Assembly: GCF_040581485.1 (NCBI RefSeq)
Contig: NC_090131.1
Coordinates: 372,001-436,000, forward strand
Direction: 5' to 3'
Source: Linepithema humile
Taxonomy: Eukaryota; Arthropoda; Insecta; Hymenoptera; Formicidae
DNA length: 64,000 nucleotides
The notes beneath the pieces were generated by a model that saw only the letters and a list, made by a program, of their open reading frames with translations, was not told the DNA's origin and ran no database searches. The position numbers and the translations under genes were made by a program. Each line of letters begins with the position of its first letter. Within the stretch, counting starts at the first letter, position 1. Shown here piece by piece: positions 36,601-49,119 of the stretch.

Positions 36601-38881
36601 TGCATTTTCTTTCAAGTTGAAGCAGAAAAGCAAAGCTTCCCGCAAATGCTGTTTATTTGGCACAAAACTCGACATCTTTATTGTTAGAAAAAATATTTTT
36701 GCGTTGCAATATGTGTTGGTATTATGACTGGTTATTGTTGACAGATGTCCAAGTTAATAAAAAAACACAACTTTAGACATGTATATCGACTACATGTATC
36801 GTTAGCGCCATTCATGTGTGAAACCCGGAAACTTAGTTGCGCACCTATACATTGTTTCTGTTTTTGCGTAATATATTTATGGAAACGGATACATGTTTTA
36901 TAAAAGACAAGATAGGTCATTTTCATCCGGTTCATCCGCTTCGAAAATAAAAATAGCATTTTAGTGAACAATTCTACTGTTATTATCAGTCTTGTGTCGA
37001 GGCAAATTTTTCAATTAATTTCCAAATGCTTATATATTTTGTCTTTTTACACGTGGATAATCTCCAGAGATACAACGACCACCTCGACTAATGATCCTAT
37101 GTGAACATTTCCTCCCCCCATTATTGACACGAGAAAGTAAGCGAATGATAGGATGAATAGGCGCTTTAGGAATTTTGTCGGCTTTTCCAGGCTTGTTGAG
37201 CACAATGAATAGACGTGCTTCTTCTTCGTTCCGCTACTCACACCCTCGCTTTTTCTCCAAACAACCCACGCATACGGCGGTGGCCACCCTAAGCGAGCGA
37301 GAAGAGGAGAGAGAGAGAGAGAGAAAACGAGAGAGGGTGAGAAGGCGAGAAAGTGCGTGCATCTCGCAGGCGCGAGACTATAAAGCTGCTAAGGACGGCA
37401 GAGGTGGTAAAGGTTGCATCTGTCCCGCGCGTGGCTGCTGTCTGTCACCTGTTGTAATTTTACAATCTGCCGTTTTCTACACACCCTGACGATGCTCTGC
37501 GCCCGTGTGCACACGCGCACACGTGTATGTTCTAATCTATCTGGCAAGCGGCAGTGTTTGATCAGGCTTTTATGCAATAGTTTATTTTTTCCATTTTTAT
37601 TATTTCCAATAAAACTGCAAGTTTTAACAGCAGGTTCAAGTATCTAAATATTTATATTTGCGAAAAACTTGTAACAACGTATAAGCAACTCCAAAATAAC
37701 GAGTATGTGAAAGAGCCAGAGCGTCCGCTATTAATCGTTACGAAACAGAAGAACTTTTATTACATTGATAAATTTACAAGTATTATACATGCCAATCACG
37801 CGCAATTTTGACTGTTGTTTTTTCGACAGAGATGTATTTGCAGACGCGTGCGATAAAATAAGCACATTTTATACTCATATATGACATATATGCGAATGTT
37901 AGCGGAACGATCTTTGTAATTGTAATGCGCAAAGTGAGTAGAGGCGTGAGGAAGAGGAAAAAAACGGATAACGATATTCTACGTCGATTATCTCGACGGT
38001 TTACGTCGGGACCAGGTGCAACGTGACGCGCGCAAGTATTATTATATTACACATACTTGCTCGCATCGCGTCTGGCGTAAGTCGCGTATAAAATGAACGC
38101 TTTGTCGCGAGGACGAGGGTTTTACTTGGCACGAAAGCATTCGGTGCATGGTAGCGCCTTTGCGTCGTAAAGGAAAAAAAAAGAAAGAGAAAGAGAACGA
38201 GAACGACAGATTGTAAGATTGTAGCGCAATGAGCGTAATAAATGGGAAAGAACGCAACACGAGCGACTGATTCGCCGTGTAATGCGAAACAAGAATTTAT
38301 CCTTGATGGCAGTCCTTCGTTTTAAGTACACGCTATTTCCACGGGTATGTTTCTTTTCTTTTCTTTCTTTTTATTATTGCTCCTGGTAAACAGACAACGA
38401 CCGTGAAATTGTAACGTGTGGCTTAAATGAAATTAAAGGGTTTAAATATAATTTAGTACATTTGGTAAATATACATAACCCTTTTTGAAGGAACCCAGCT
38501 TATGGTCACATTTATCGATTTTTAAATTTTACAATAGTACTTCGTATCTACGAGTTATTTATCTTTAAACAAAACTGAATCAAACTCACCACTTTTAAAA
38601 TTCAAGTAGAAAATGCAAAGTTTTGAAGAAAGAAATTTTACGAATTTTACGAAACAAGCTAAATTAAACTATATAAATTGAACCATGTTGTATAAAATAT
38701 CGCGTCACCGAACAATGTTGTTGAAACGTATCTTTTGTTGAACAAGTTAATTACAAGTCTATATACTTAAAAGTTTGTAGAGAGGAAAAACAATGTATGA
38801 CCAACCTGCTATGCCGAAGAGAGTGTAGGAAAGAAGCAGTAACGTCGCGAGGTAAGGCGGAATTTTGCATCCTTTCGCCAT
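33671..38881 (-). CDS. spi: Spitz, membrane-anchored EGF receptor ligand (TGF-alpha type)
   Basis: Spitz is made as a membrane precursor, moved by Star and cut by rhomboid to release the EGFR ligand. Minus-strand coding exons: 38881-38806, 35890-35719, 34447-34386, 34310-34178, 33991-33880, 33772-33671, in phase, 218 residues (fly Spitz 234). The signal peptide (MAKGCKIPPYLATLLLLS...) starts in a good context (GCCATGG). It leads into DACSSRSTPK, like fly EACSSRTVPK, where the Cys becomes the palmitoylated N-terminus. The single EGF domain has all six cysteines with Spitz spacing (CPPDYAEWYC, CLNGATC, NCLCANG, GQRC). Then come VMLETASIAGGA, matching the rhomboid cut-site motif, one membrane helix, KRKQKEL and a short tail. 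Introns split the EGF domain. The first donor (G|GTTGGT) is weak but gives the right phase. The acceptor of exon 33991 has a NAGNAG choice, adding one residue. Confidence 0.93.
34448..35718. other. spitz intron inside the EGF domain
   Basis: Intron between the two exons that share the EGF domain. It is AT-rich and no other feature was recognised. Confidence 0.7.
35951..36845 (-). mobile_element. mariner (Tc1/mariner) transposon, internally deleted
   Basis: An 895-base element flanked by TA on both sides (35949-35950 and 36846-36847). Its terminal inverted repeats of about 25 bases (GGTGCGCAATTAAGTTTCCG at the left) differ at one base. It lies in the spitz intron, on the spitz coding strand, and ends 60 bases from the acceptor of the exon at 35890. 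The conserved ends suggest a fairly recent non-autonomous copy. Confidence 0.92.
36137..36675 (-). pseudogene. Broken mariner transposase
   Basis: The 5' part (from 36675) encodes the N-terminal DNA-binding region (REALLFCFNLKENAAEA, TCEDWFKRF, ERSGRPKTF) for about 90 residues. It then hits a stop soon after TQTQ. The 3' part (to 36137, in another frame) resumes at INLNHALLEKRPEW and runs through HDNVPCH and SPDLAPSNYHLF. The middle of the protein, including the first catalytic Asp, is missing. The join lies near 36405 in a CAA-repeat, consistent with a microhomology deletion. The third catalytic Asp of the DD34D triad is Asn here, 34 residues after the HDN aspartate. Not functional. Closest in style to ant mariners of the Mos1/Mboumar type, from memory. 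Confidence 0.88.
37306..37324. repeat. (GA)n repeat
   Basis: GA dinucleotide run in the spitz intron between the signal-peptide exon and the next exon. Confidence 0.75.
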
Positions 38882-39489
38882 GGCAGTGATGACAGAGGGG
38901 TTAGCGATGGTAGTGGCTGTAGTAGTCGCGGTTGCGATAGGCGAGGTTCGTACGAAAGGATGGACGGCCGTCGTCTCGGTTCGATGGACCTCGACATGGT
39001 CGACGTCGACTTGAGCGTTAATGTCGCTTCTGCAGTATCGCCGCCGATCGTAGAATCGCTGATGAAGACGAGAATGGAAACGTTCGAGACACGTCTCATT
39101 ATCTTTATTGTTTTTGTCGTTGCTGGCGTCATTGCCATCGCCGTCGCCATCACCGTCGCCGTCGCCGATACCGTCATTATCGTCGTCCTCGCACTCGCCG
39201 TCATTGTCATTCTCGTCATTGGTATCCCTCCGATAATGATATTGTCGAAACGATGAATGACGATGACTGTGGTGATGAAGATGGTGGAAGTGAGGTGTCG
39301 GCGAGTGATAGTGACGATTGATAATGTTACTATCGTCACAGCAGACTTTCGCCACTGGCGGACAAATCTCTTCGGCTCCTATCCCTCCCACCTTGTATCT
39401 CGTATCGTTAACTTGGTCTCCTTGCGTTTCCTCGGCAGCACGGGCTCCACCATCTGGGCCAGGACTCCGGCGCACGTGCCGCCGCTTCC
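38806..39489 (-). other. Possible longer form of the first spitz exon with in-frame upstream coding capacity
   Basis: Upstream of the Spitz signal-peptide ATG (38881) the same frame stays open for over 200 codons, to a good acceptor at 39490 (GGTTTCAG). The frame begins GKRRHVRRSPGPDGG if joined to the exon at 49120. It includes a His-rich patch (HFHHLHHHSHRH) and a Gly-Asp repeat near 39150. The low complexity and a second open frame over the same DNA argue for an untranslated leader. The phase-compatible upstream exon argues for an N-terminally extended isoform. I favour a leader, without certainty. Confidence 0.4.
39100..39215. repeat. Degenerate trinucleotide repeat
   Basis: Imperfect GTC/ATC-type triplets on the + strand, encoding the Gly-Asp run on the minus strand. 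It lies in the likely spitz 5' leader. Confidence 0.7.
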
Positions 39490-42400
39490 CTGAAACCAGA
39501 TACCCGTCCAGGCGGCCGTTTATAGTGTGTTTTATCTCGGGTGAAGACTTCGGGATCTAGCGAAGCGAAGCACCGGGCCCACCCCACTAGACGGACGGAT
39601 GGCAGCAGGATAGAACGGCTGCTGCTATACCGCGGGAGGCCCGGATTCAATTTTCAATATAGGACGCACTCGCTTCGATCAAAACTTTTCTCCTATTTTC
39701 CTCCTTCTTTTCCATTTTCAAATGTTTAACATAAACTATTTTCAACTACTTTTTTCCGTCCAGCCTACGTTTCTAAAATCGTTGAATCTTATACGGATAC
39801 CGTTCGTTTACTGTTTACTTAGAGACGCAAAGTGGAAACTTTATTCATATCTCAATTAAACTTGTTGCAATTCTCTAAATTCTATAAATAAGCAAGTCGA
39901 AAGTAGGAGAAAATTTTCACTCGGCTATTTTCGATTCAAGCGCTTGCCGTCGCATATTCTTTCATTTTGTTAAACGTAAACGTGGTGAATACTGTGTTTA
40001 ATCAAATCTAGTGCGCGCGCGTTGTCTGCATCAGAATAATTTTCCAAATCCGCTAAAGACTTCTAACAAGTACGCAATAATCGCTGTTGCATTGTAAAAA
40101 TTTCGAATATAATGTGTGCTTTACAATATGGATAATATTACGATCAAGCGAAGCGATCAGATGCGCCGCGCAAATGTAACACACCTTTTCTTGAAGAATC
40201 TTATCGAGAATCGCGCGCCGTGTTTCTATCATGATTCATCATCCGACTTTAATTTATGACGAACGATACGGATTGTGTAAATAATAGATACCGAACCAAC
40301 TTGTCATTAGAAGGAAACTATCGAAATGATTTTCCAAGCGTACGACGCGTTATTTGTGATATGCATGAGTGCGAAATCCTACGTCAAGTGTGACGTCAAT
40401 TGCCGTTCAAATATTCAATTGCAACTAGTCACCGTATCGAGACACTTTTTACATTTCCTTTCAAAGCCCAATGCCGAACTAAGAAAGCGACGGAAAGATG
40501 TCCTAAATATGTTGTAAATGAATTATGAATGCACGAAAAATGTTTGAATACACGTTAAAAGTATCATTGCGATGTCACCTTCTTTCGAGTTTTCGGCAAC
40601 TCAGACGATTAATCTTTCACGCTAAATAAATATATGAAAATGACATATTAATAGAAATAATTAATATCATTTCGATATATTAACATTTCGTAAGTCGTGA
40701 GTTCGTAAGTCAATTGTTAAAATATTGAATTTTGCGATTTAACAAGTCTTAAATAATTATTTTTTGCTCGATTATTTCGCTGAGAAAAAATTAATTCACT
40801 ATCTCATAAATAACAAAGCCGTGTATTTTCTTTCAGCAATTCTGAGGTTGCCGAACAATCGGATAACAATGAAACCGATATTCAATGAGGAGTATGGCAA
40901 TGTCCTTTGGTTTATCAAACATAACGATGCTATTATATTTCGTGCTATACGTTCAGTGGTACAGAAGACCAACTTTGTGCAATTCTCCAGGAAAGTAAGT
41001 GACGGCGATGAAGAGCGGAGCGCAGTTTTAGCCAGTATAGAGATTACTTTAAGTACAACCTACATTCCGCCTCATAATTGGCCATTTCCCTGCTGGTCGT
41101 GTCACATCTCAAGTTTAAGTTTGAGTTTCTCGTCGTTTTCTACCCGGCGAAATAACCCTTAATTCATGAATCGCTTTGAATTTAGGCTATTTTCTAATTG
41201 CACGCTTAGCGCAACGTCCGCTCTTACAAATACGCTAGCTACCTTGAGGAGTAATCGACCATTTTAACGAGCGGTTGTTCTCTTTGAAAAATTTATCTTA
41301 AATATTACAGCTCTTTGTGTGAAATACTGAAATCTAAATTTAATGATGCGAACAAAAGAGATATAATACGACAAATATTAATAAATTCAATGTTCCGCGA
41401 ATACGATATTCCTCGTTATAAGCCAAGTTTCTTCGAGGAAAGTCGCATACAAATTTTTACGATACTGATAATTGGAATAATTTGATTTCGCATAAATTTC
41501 GCATAAATAAGCATGATTGATATCATCTCCCCTATTCACCGTCGATCACGATTTTCGATTACAGAATCGCGTGTGGCAACCGCGCTTAAAGCATGACAAA
41601 AATTCCGAATGTCTGTAAATCGCGACAGGGCGCCGTTGTGTGTATCGTTGCGTACCGCGCGCGAGTTGTACCGTGTGTATCACCGGATAGCGACCCTTAA
41701 GGACATTATATATATGCGAGAAATCTTAGGCGTGTCTAGTCACGTGCCCTTTGAAAGCTGCAGCTACCGGCGGACGGGGAGAAGAGGGGAGCGGACATTT
41801 TCCGGATAGAGAAGGGTCCCGAATACCGGCGAGACCGGTCCGCTACCAGCTGCGGTGGCTCGTCTAAACACGGAAATTCATAAGTTTGAATATGTCGACA
41901 TGGAGAGAACAAAAAAAGATACAAATGTTCTTCTTTCACGCGCTTTATATTTTATAAACTCTGATGAAATTTTATATTTTAATCAATCAGGAACTCGAAT
42001 TTTGCGATCAAATTTTTACCGGGCACTAAGTGGATGTATTTCCATGAGTAATTTTCAAAAAAGAAGATGAAAAGCACGTGAATACGCAGCTCGATTTTGG
42101 ATCTACCAACTCCATCAACAGAAATCATCGACGTAATCTATAATTATTAATTGATTATCGCTCTTCACATGTGCTTTATTAAATTATGGCAATCAATGAT
42201 CGTTCACGCGAGAAAACCGCTTATAATAATCTTTCTCTCTTGTTTCTTTCATTTCTACGTTAGACAAATACACACACGTTTTCCAAAAATCCGTAATCTT
42301 GAAAAGAAGGATACGGAAAAGATCATACTTTTGATTGCAAAAGTTCTCGAAGACCATCCAACTCGTTCTCTCTCTCTCTCTCTTTTCCCTGCTCTCTTTT

Positions 42401-43859
42401 TACAAAAGAGAAATTGAGACGGATATCGAGAAGAGTGGAAGGGTCGGGAACCGATCGATGATACGAATAAAAAAGCAACGCGCTCTCGATAATATAACGC
42501 CGGACTAGAACAGGACGTATCTTTTCCACTCGATAGAGCTCGGAGGCACTCATAGGCGGGGTCATGAGCCTAAAGACGGATCACACATGTCCACCTCGTC
42601 CACCGCGGGTATTCATGTCGGTATTCATAGCGAGCAGCTGCCGAATGCACTTCAACGTCATTACCTGCTTTTTCGCAACGCTCACTCGCGAGGCGACCAC
42701 GTCCTGGTCGCCCCGCCGTCGGCTCTAGCATGCGCTCGCTTCTATCACTGAAATATCAGCGGAATATGTCGCAATATTGCAATGTGACAATAATATTGAG
42801 TATTGAGAAATCAAAATATTTTATCACCCAAAATGATTTCTATAAAATTAAATTTACGTAAAGATTGCATTTTCGGGAGTTTTCGCGATGTGAAATTCGA
42901 ATCTACCTGGGATGTAAACATTGTGGAATTTAAAATAGCAAATGTAGCAATTAGCAAAATTTAAAATTAATTAGTACACTCTTCGATATTTTTCTTCGAC
43001 CAAAATCTCGTCTGTGAAAAGCAATGACGAATTGCGAATGTTATACGAAAATGCACAGTCGCAGGAACGTACAAGTTTTTGCACGAGGTGAGCACACACC
43101 TTGTCGCATGTAATTCGTGGAAATGGTCGCCGAGATGATTAAGAAAGTTGTTTTTCCTCTAAGGAAATTCTATATATTTCGCAAGCATCGCATGCGTACA
43201 GTTTTAGCCTTATTGGACAGGAGACCTATCGTACCTAATTGGCGATGCGACTGACAAAGGCGCGTATAGTGCGTGGCATATTTTTCAATTTTGGCGTGTT
43301 ATCACGTTACAATATTATTTTCTCACGTGTATTTGTCGTAATTGAGAAACATAACGGAATGAAAAAAATCTAATCGCAAATGAGTGACGTATTAGTGGAA
43401 ACTGTAAGCGATATAATATTATTCATGCTCGCACGATTGCGTCAAAAGCCGGTTACTGCGCGTAATTACTTCCGGATTTCACTGTATTCTCACGCAAATT
43501 TTTTTGCGCGCTGCCATACGGTATTAAAACTGAATGAAAGGCATGAAAGCTGAAAGTGTGCGATACAGAAGTCGGATAAGACTTTGAGACTTACATCGAG
43601 CTTAGTTGCTTTATCTTGTTTGTTCATCGTGCTCTACAAAATCTCAATTTGATAAGTTATCGATTTATCAGACTGTATTAATCTATAGAAAAGAAGATGA
43701 AGTAAAACCAATTTAAATCGGATTCGTAATTGATCGTTCCGTATTCGCTTCATTTTCAACAGAAACATTATTTCCAAGTCTTATCGCAACTTTGCCGTAA
43801 TAACGTTTCTTTTGTCTTTTTTTTTTACGGATTTTTCGTCAATGTAATATATAATATAG

Positions 43860-44016
43860 GCGGATCCGGAGCAGTCAAGTTGACGCGATCGGCTATGCAG
43901 GCTGAGTATCGTTGGCAGCCGGCACATGGTCCGCATCTTGCTTTTCGAAACCGCAGATGGTTCCTCCTGTGCGCGATTATGGTTTTTTTGTCGTGCATGC
44001 CGCGCGCGTGCAGGCG
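43860..44016 (+). other. Orphan exon-like GC-rich segment
   Basis: A GC-rich block bounded by an AG acceptor (TATAATATAG|GCGG) and a GT donor (AGGCG|GTAAAA) in AT-rich DNA. It contains an ATG opening a frame of about 40 codons that starts MQAEYRWQPAHG and holds a hydrophobic stretch (WFLLCAIMVFLSC) like a signal anchor. No second exon could be linked to it. Confidence 0.25.
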
Positions 44017-46386
44017 GTAAAACACGTGCGCTTCTCGATCACTTCTCGTCACAAAAACTGATCGGTCTGCGAAAATGTTCCGCGTATGCGACGGCATCGC
44101 CTGTCCTGTCATTTATACGCTACAAAGTGTATGGTGTGTGGCTTGCGCCCGACTATCTCCCGACGCATGACGTAACTCGTAATTCTGCAATTTTACCGCT
44201 ACGCTACCAATATTGTATCATTTTAGGAAGATATTCGAGAGAAATAAAATATATAGATTTATCTTCAAATTTTTTCGTGGGAGTATTTTACTACCATTCT
44301 TGTTCGATAAGCAAATTATTTTTTAACGTTCTGGCTTACTATTTGGATCAAATTCGCCATGCGTTAATAGAATTAGTAAATCGTTGAAAATTGGCTGACT
44401 GCACCATCGTAATTTCAAAGTACTGCTAATAATAATGGCAAGTTATGAAAAGTAACATTCTTTTTTAAGTATTTCAATCACTTATCACACGGACGGTAAT
44501 TGCTCCGATGAAATGGAAAGAACCACAGGGATCAAAATTGATGAACGGGAGCATTATTGGATGAGACTTGGGTCGGTCTGCTACAATAGCTGCGACAGGC
44601 AGCTGCGGTATAAGCAAAAGTAGAATGTTTCGATAATATAGTCCATGCTTTCCATTTCAGCTATTTTCCACAAAACAGATGATGCAAACAGTGACAATTG
44701 CAGTATAATCAAATAAATAAAATAAAGTAAAATTGTCAATTTTGTGCCATAATCGTTTTCTTCTTGAATTTTCGTACTTTTAGAAATGCTAAATTATTAA
44801 AATTCTGTTTAGTAATCTACGAAAAATGTCTAGAATTTTATTTTAACAATTTTATTTTAATTTTGTATATCTCTTCTTTCAAATTGTCTATATTAAAATT
44901 GCTTCGACTTTTTCGGAACATGCAACGTTCTCTAACGCATGGCATTGTATCTTTATTAATAAGAATTTTCTCGAGATAATAATACATCTGCACGTTTCTT
45001 TGTAAACTGTTGACCAGTAGTAACAATCATTAGGTTATAGTAATCTTTGATTATAGTTGTGTGATTATAATAATTATCGATTATCTGCCGTTTCCTGCAA
45101 CACGAAAGCTGTTTTACATTAAAAAACGAATCCATTATTCTGATCGTCGGTACGATAGATTTTAACCGCAGACAAAAATAATATTTACAAATAGTCGAGT
45201 CGAGAGTAAATAGTACTTAGAAATTTTTACAAGTTTTCTTAGCATATCCACGCAATAATCGCACAATTATTAAATGTATTAAACTTTAATAAACCAAAAT
45301 TCGGAACGCGTGAACTTCGAATGTCTTATTTGTGACTCAGCAACTGTTTTTGATAGTTTAGCATTTCTAAGCGTTTGAAATATTATAACAATAACTTATA
45401 TAGCAAGCAAATTAATCAGCAAAAATGTATTTTGGGATTTCTACTAACAGTCGTGATGTATGAATATCTAAACACGATGGAATTCCCTCGATTATTAAAA
45501 TTTGATGATTTTATTGATTCCGCGCGTACAAAAGTCGCAAGATTCTATGTGACTGTATTTTTTTTCAAGCTTTTAATCACGTGTAAGAAGTATTGAAACT
45601 TCTATATTATATGAATCACGTTTCCAGCGTTCAAAGTTTCGAAGCGTTTATTAGAAATACAAGTGCTACGTCAAATATCGATTCTCGGTAAAATCGAAAT
45701 GGATATGGAAACCCGAAGAATGTTGGAATTTTTTAGCGCAGTTGAATACGTGAAGAGACCGCACAGTATGGTGGCGTAAGAAAATGTGAAAAAAAAATCA
45801 TTACTCGCAGAAACGTGACCAAATAAAAGAGAAAAATAACAAAAGACCAGAGTCTTTCGGTATAAAACGATAAATAACTCAAATTCCAACCCTCAAAACG
45901 TTTGTTCTTGAGCTCAAACTTGCTAAAACTTGCATTTGTCATGCACAACGAAAAGTAAAAATATGGTGGGCAAATAAAGGTTTGAATAAAACGAAATATC
46001 CGTGACGGTAAAGCGGTGAGCGGTAAGCTGTAAGTAGAATTGATGGATAGACGACAGAGAGGGGGCGAAACGAGCCGAGCCGGCCCAAGCCGAACGGTTG
46101 GTCTCTTAAGGAGGGAATAAAGAGGCAGACAGGGGGGTGTACCCATCCTATGCTACACTACGAAACACCTGGCTTTTCTATGTCTGCCCCAAGCTCTTGC
46201 CCTCGTATCGTCTTGTGCTTCCCGATCTTCGTCATATTATCCCAAAACTGCATCGGCACCCTCCTGCGCGCCCCTTTGCCACCTATTGGCACGTCTATGC
46301 ACGTCAAGCGGCTCATTATGCGCCGCTACGCGCGAGTCAAATATCTATATCCGACAGTTCATTAATCCAGCTAACGAAATAAAATA

Positions 46387-46484
46387 ATGCCCACTGGTCA
46401 CTTTCGAATAAATAAGATTTATTATTAAGCTGTCTTTCAATATATGGTCAAAGATTGAGACATATCCGACCACTGGGACATGTA
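46387..46484. mobile_element. Possible short MITE with CCCAGTGGTC-type end
   Basis: The left end contains GCCCACTGGTCAC and the reversed right end contains GTCCCAGTGGTCGG, a weak inverted pair. The right end also resembles the element at 14557. Low certainty. Confidence 0.3.
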
Positions 46485-49119
46485 CTTGCTTCTATTTCTA
46501 TCGCTAAAATCGATTCGTATTCTTATTTTTAAACGATGACAAGACTGAGTCAATGTACATTCAATCCCTCCACAAAAACTATTAAATTTCTGTTTAATGT
46601 GACGAACTTGAAATTTTCAAGATGTGAAAGTTCATAAATAACTTTTTTTTGGCTATTCGTTTTGTTTCTTTACAAGGTGGAAGCAGCGGGGGCTGTACAA
46701 ACGTAGCTTATTTATTTCAAACAATATCCAAAAACTTTTTTTACTTATTTTTCATATTTATACATTTTTTTAAATTTTACGTTCATTGATAAAACTTAAT
46801 TTTTATGTTGTTTGTTCGACAACTGTAAATATAAATGATCGAAAGATAATAATAAATTATCCATTTTAATAAAAATAAAATTAGTTTTTGCTCAGTGATC
46901 GCTAAACACCAAACTGCTAAACTTTGAATTCGCGATTAATTTTGTGCTTTCGCACGGAAATTAAGAGCTATATTATTTCGCTGAATTCAAAATTCCATTG
47001 TCACAGACACACAAATTAATCCATGTATTATTCGTGGCAATAAAAATGCGATGTAAAAGCCTTTTTGTGATATGCACAGAATATTAGAAATTATACCGGT
47101 GTTAATCTTTGATTTCGCATCTTAATACTTATATCGATCTTATTCTCACGAACAAATGGAGCATGTTTCTCAAGAATATTCTCCTTTATTCTTCTTAATG
47201 AAGTCTAAAAGGTACATGTGCATTTAAATAATCTGTTAATAGATTTTCTCAAGCAATTTGTCGCGTAATACTCCAGTAAATTAACATCGGCATGAATCAT
47301 GCGTGATAAATTCATACACTATTAAAAAAAGCTTCAGACTGCTTTGTGTAAAATTTTAGACGATTATTCACATGCGCGTCTAGTTTGCTTACATCTGTTT
47401 TTCTTTTTTTATTGTATTATTCTCTATTTGAATATATTTAAGAGTTAACAATAAAGAACATTAGTAAAAGCAAAAATTCCGACTTTTAAATACACATTTT
47501 GAAAACTTTAGTTATTAAATTTTAAATTTGCAGATCACAAGCTCTTTGAGAGTTTTAATAAGACAATTAACCCAGTTTAAACTGAACTAAACTGAAAGTA
47601 TGTGCGATATAATCTAGAATTATCAATAAATTGCCGTATGAATGTTATGCATACTTTCTCTCTTTCTCGTGTAATATTTACTTTATTGTTTACAATCGGT
47701 TTGTATTTTGGCTATTGTATGTATCTACACGGATTGTAATTCGAGTTATATTCAATTCGTATTTAGGTGATTCACTCACGCACTTCAAACAGCGGTACAA
47801 CGAAAATGTTAATTTCGATATGAAATATCGACATGTAACATTATGCGATCTACCAATTATTGAATTTATTCAACTACCTAAAATCAACAAATTTGAGTGA
47901 TTCGATTTTGTCAATGATCGTCATGAATGTATCGTAATTTCATTCATTCAAAAGCACACATAATGTAAATTGAAAATTCGTCGATTCATTGATTTATCAA
48001 GTGCCATAAATAAAAAATACATACATTATGTATAGAGTAAATAAGACAGTTCTATAAATGTAATAATAGTTTCATTGTACCATAACTTATAAATGAGTGT
48101 AAAATTGCTACGACGGCAAAGTTAACTTTGGATGTTTGTTTTATGAGTATTTTCTCCTAGTTTCGACAATTGGAAGTACATCACAATATTTTTTAGTAAT
48201 AAACGGAAAATAAATCAATAACAGGAAGTTTTTGTTTCTACTAATTTGATCTATATTCTTCTTTCTAATAGATCATATCAAAGAATTTAGCTTTGTGCAT
48301 TCTTTTTTCCGAGAAAAAAATCGGACGAAAGCGCAGTAGCGATTCTTGTCAAACCGATATATTTCATTGATTTCTACATAAATTAAACATTTGTTTTCAT
48401 TTATGTGTGAGTCGCTTCACGTGATAGAAGTATCGTTTTGTTATCACTGCCCGAATCGATTATAACAGAATACAAAAATGGATATGCATCGCGGATATCC
48501 AAGGAGTAACGAAGGTCGAAGGAAAAAATAAATAATCGCTAGACATATACCGTCTCGCGCAAACTCTAACAGCGTCGTCATTTAGTTTTGTCCTTTTTAT
48601 TCTGTCTACGTGGCTCGGTACGTCCGTTTACATTTAACAGCGCACCATAGACTCGTGTTGTACCTTTAGTCCACCCCGTGAATTCACAAAAATATAACAC
48701 AACGCATTTCTTAGTGCCTTTCGAACTAACATTGATAATTGTTAAAAGTAATTAAAGTATTTTTAATCTCCAAAGGGCTGCGAGACGCGTTACAACGTCT
48801 CGCAATTAGCGTTATATTTTAAAGCAAATTATGTATTAAACATACGTTGGTTTGTTTAGTAAATTTTACAGTTTTTTCGATTTTATTTTCATTGAAAATA
48901 AAAAAAAACCCATTAGAACGTTGCGGCGGTAGAAGCGAAAAGAAAGTCACTGTGTGTATGTGTGCGTGTCCCGTCTCATCTTGTCTCTCCGTCTGATTTG
49001 GTCCCGAGCGGAAATGTTTGATGCGTCAAACTGTCGCGATGCAGACTACGCGCCTCGCTGACAAAAATTCGCGCGGATTCGGATGTGTACTCGTGCAATA
49101 ATTGTGTCGTCATACTAAC

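Larger units (their letters stand above)
39490..49119. other. Long spitz first intron / spacer
   Basis: If the CpG-rich block at 49120-50300 is the first spitz exon, this 9.6 kb is its first intron. It is mostly AT-rich. GC-richer islands occur at about 41600-41870, 42540-42740, 43860-44016 and 46070-46340. They may be enhancers, alternative first exons or unrelated. A (CT)n run lies near 42367-42382. No gene could be assembled. Confidence 0.5.

Noticed and set aside
38809..39339. 176-codon open frame on the minus strand in a second frame
   Set aside because: It overlaps the spitz leader/first exon, is Thr-rich from a triplet repeat and is not phase-compatible with the known Spitz exons.
39541..39660. 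tRNA-like stretch with a GGATTCAA motif
   Set aside because: No matching A box, acceptor stem or cloverleaf pairing could be drawn.
43926..44387. 153-codon open frame on the + strand
   Set aside because: Only the first part lies in a GC-rich island. The rest reads through AT-rich intron-like DNA with no domain. The better view is the shorter exon-like segment reported as a finding.
45733..46146. 137-codon open frame on the minus strand
   Set aside because: Hydrophobic and Phe-rich from AT-rich sequence, with no family motif or splice support.
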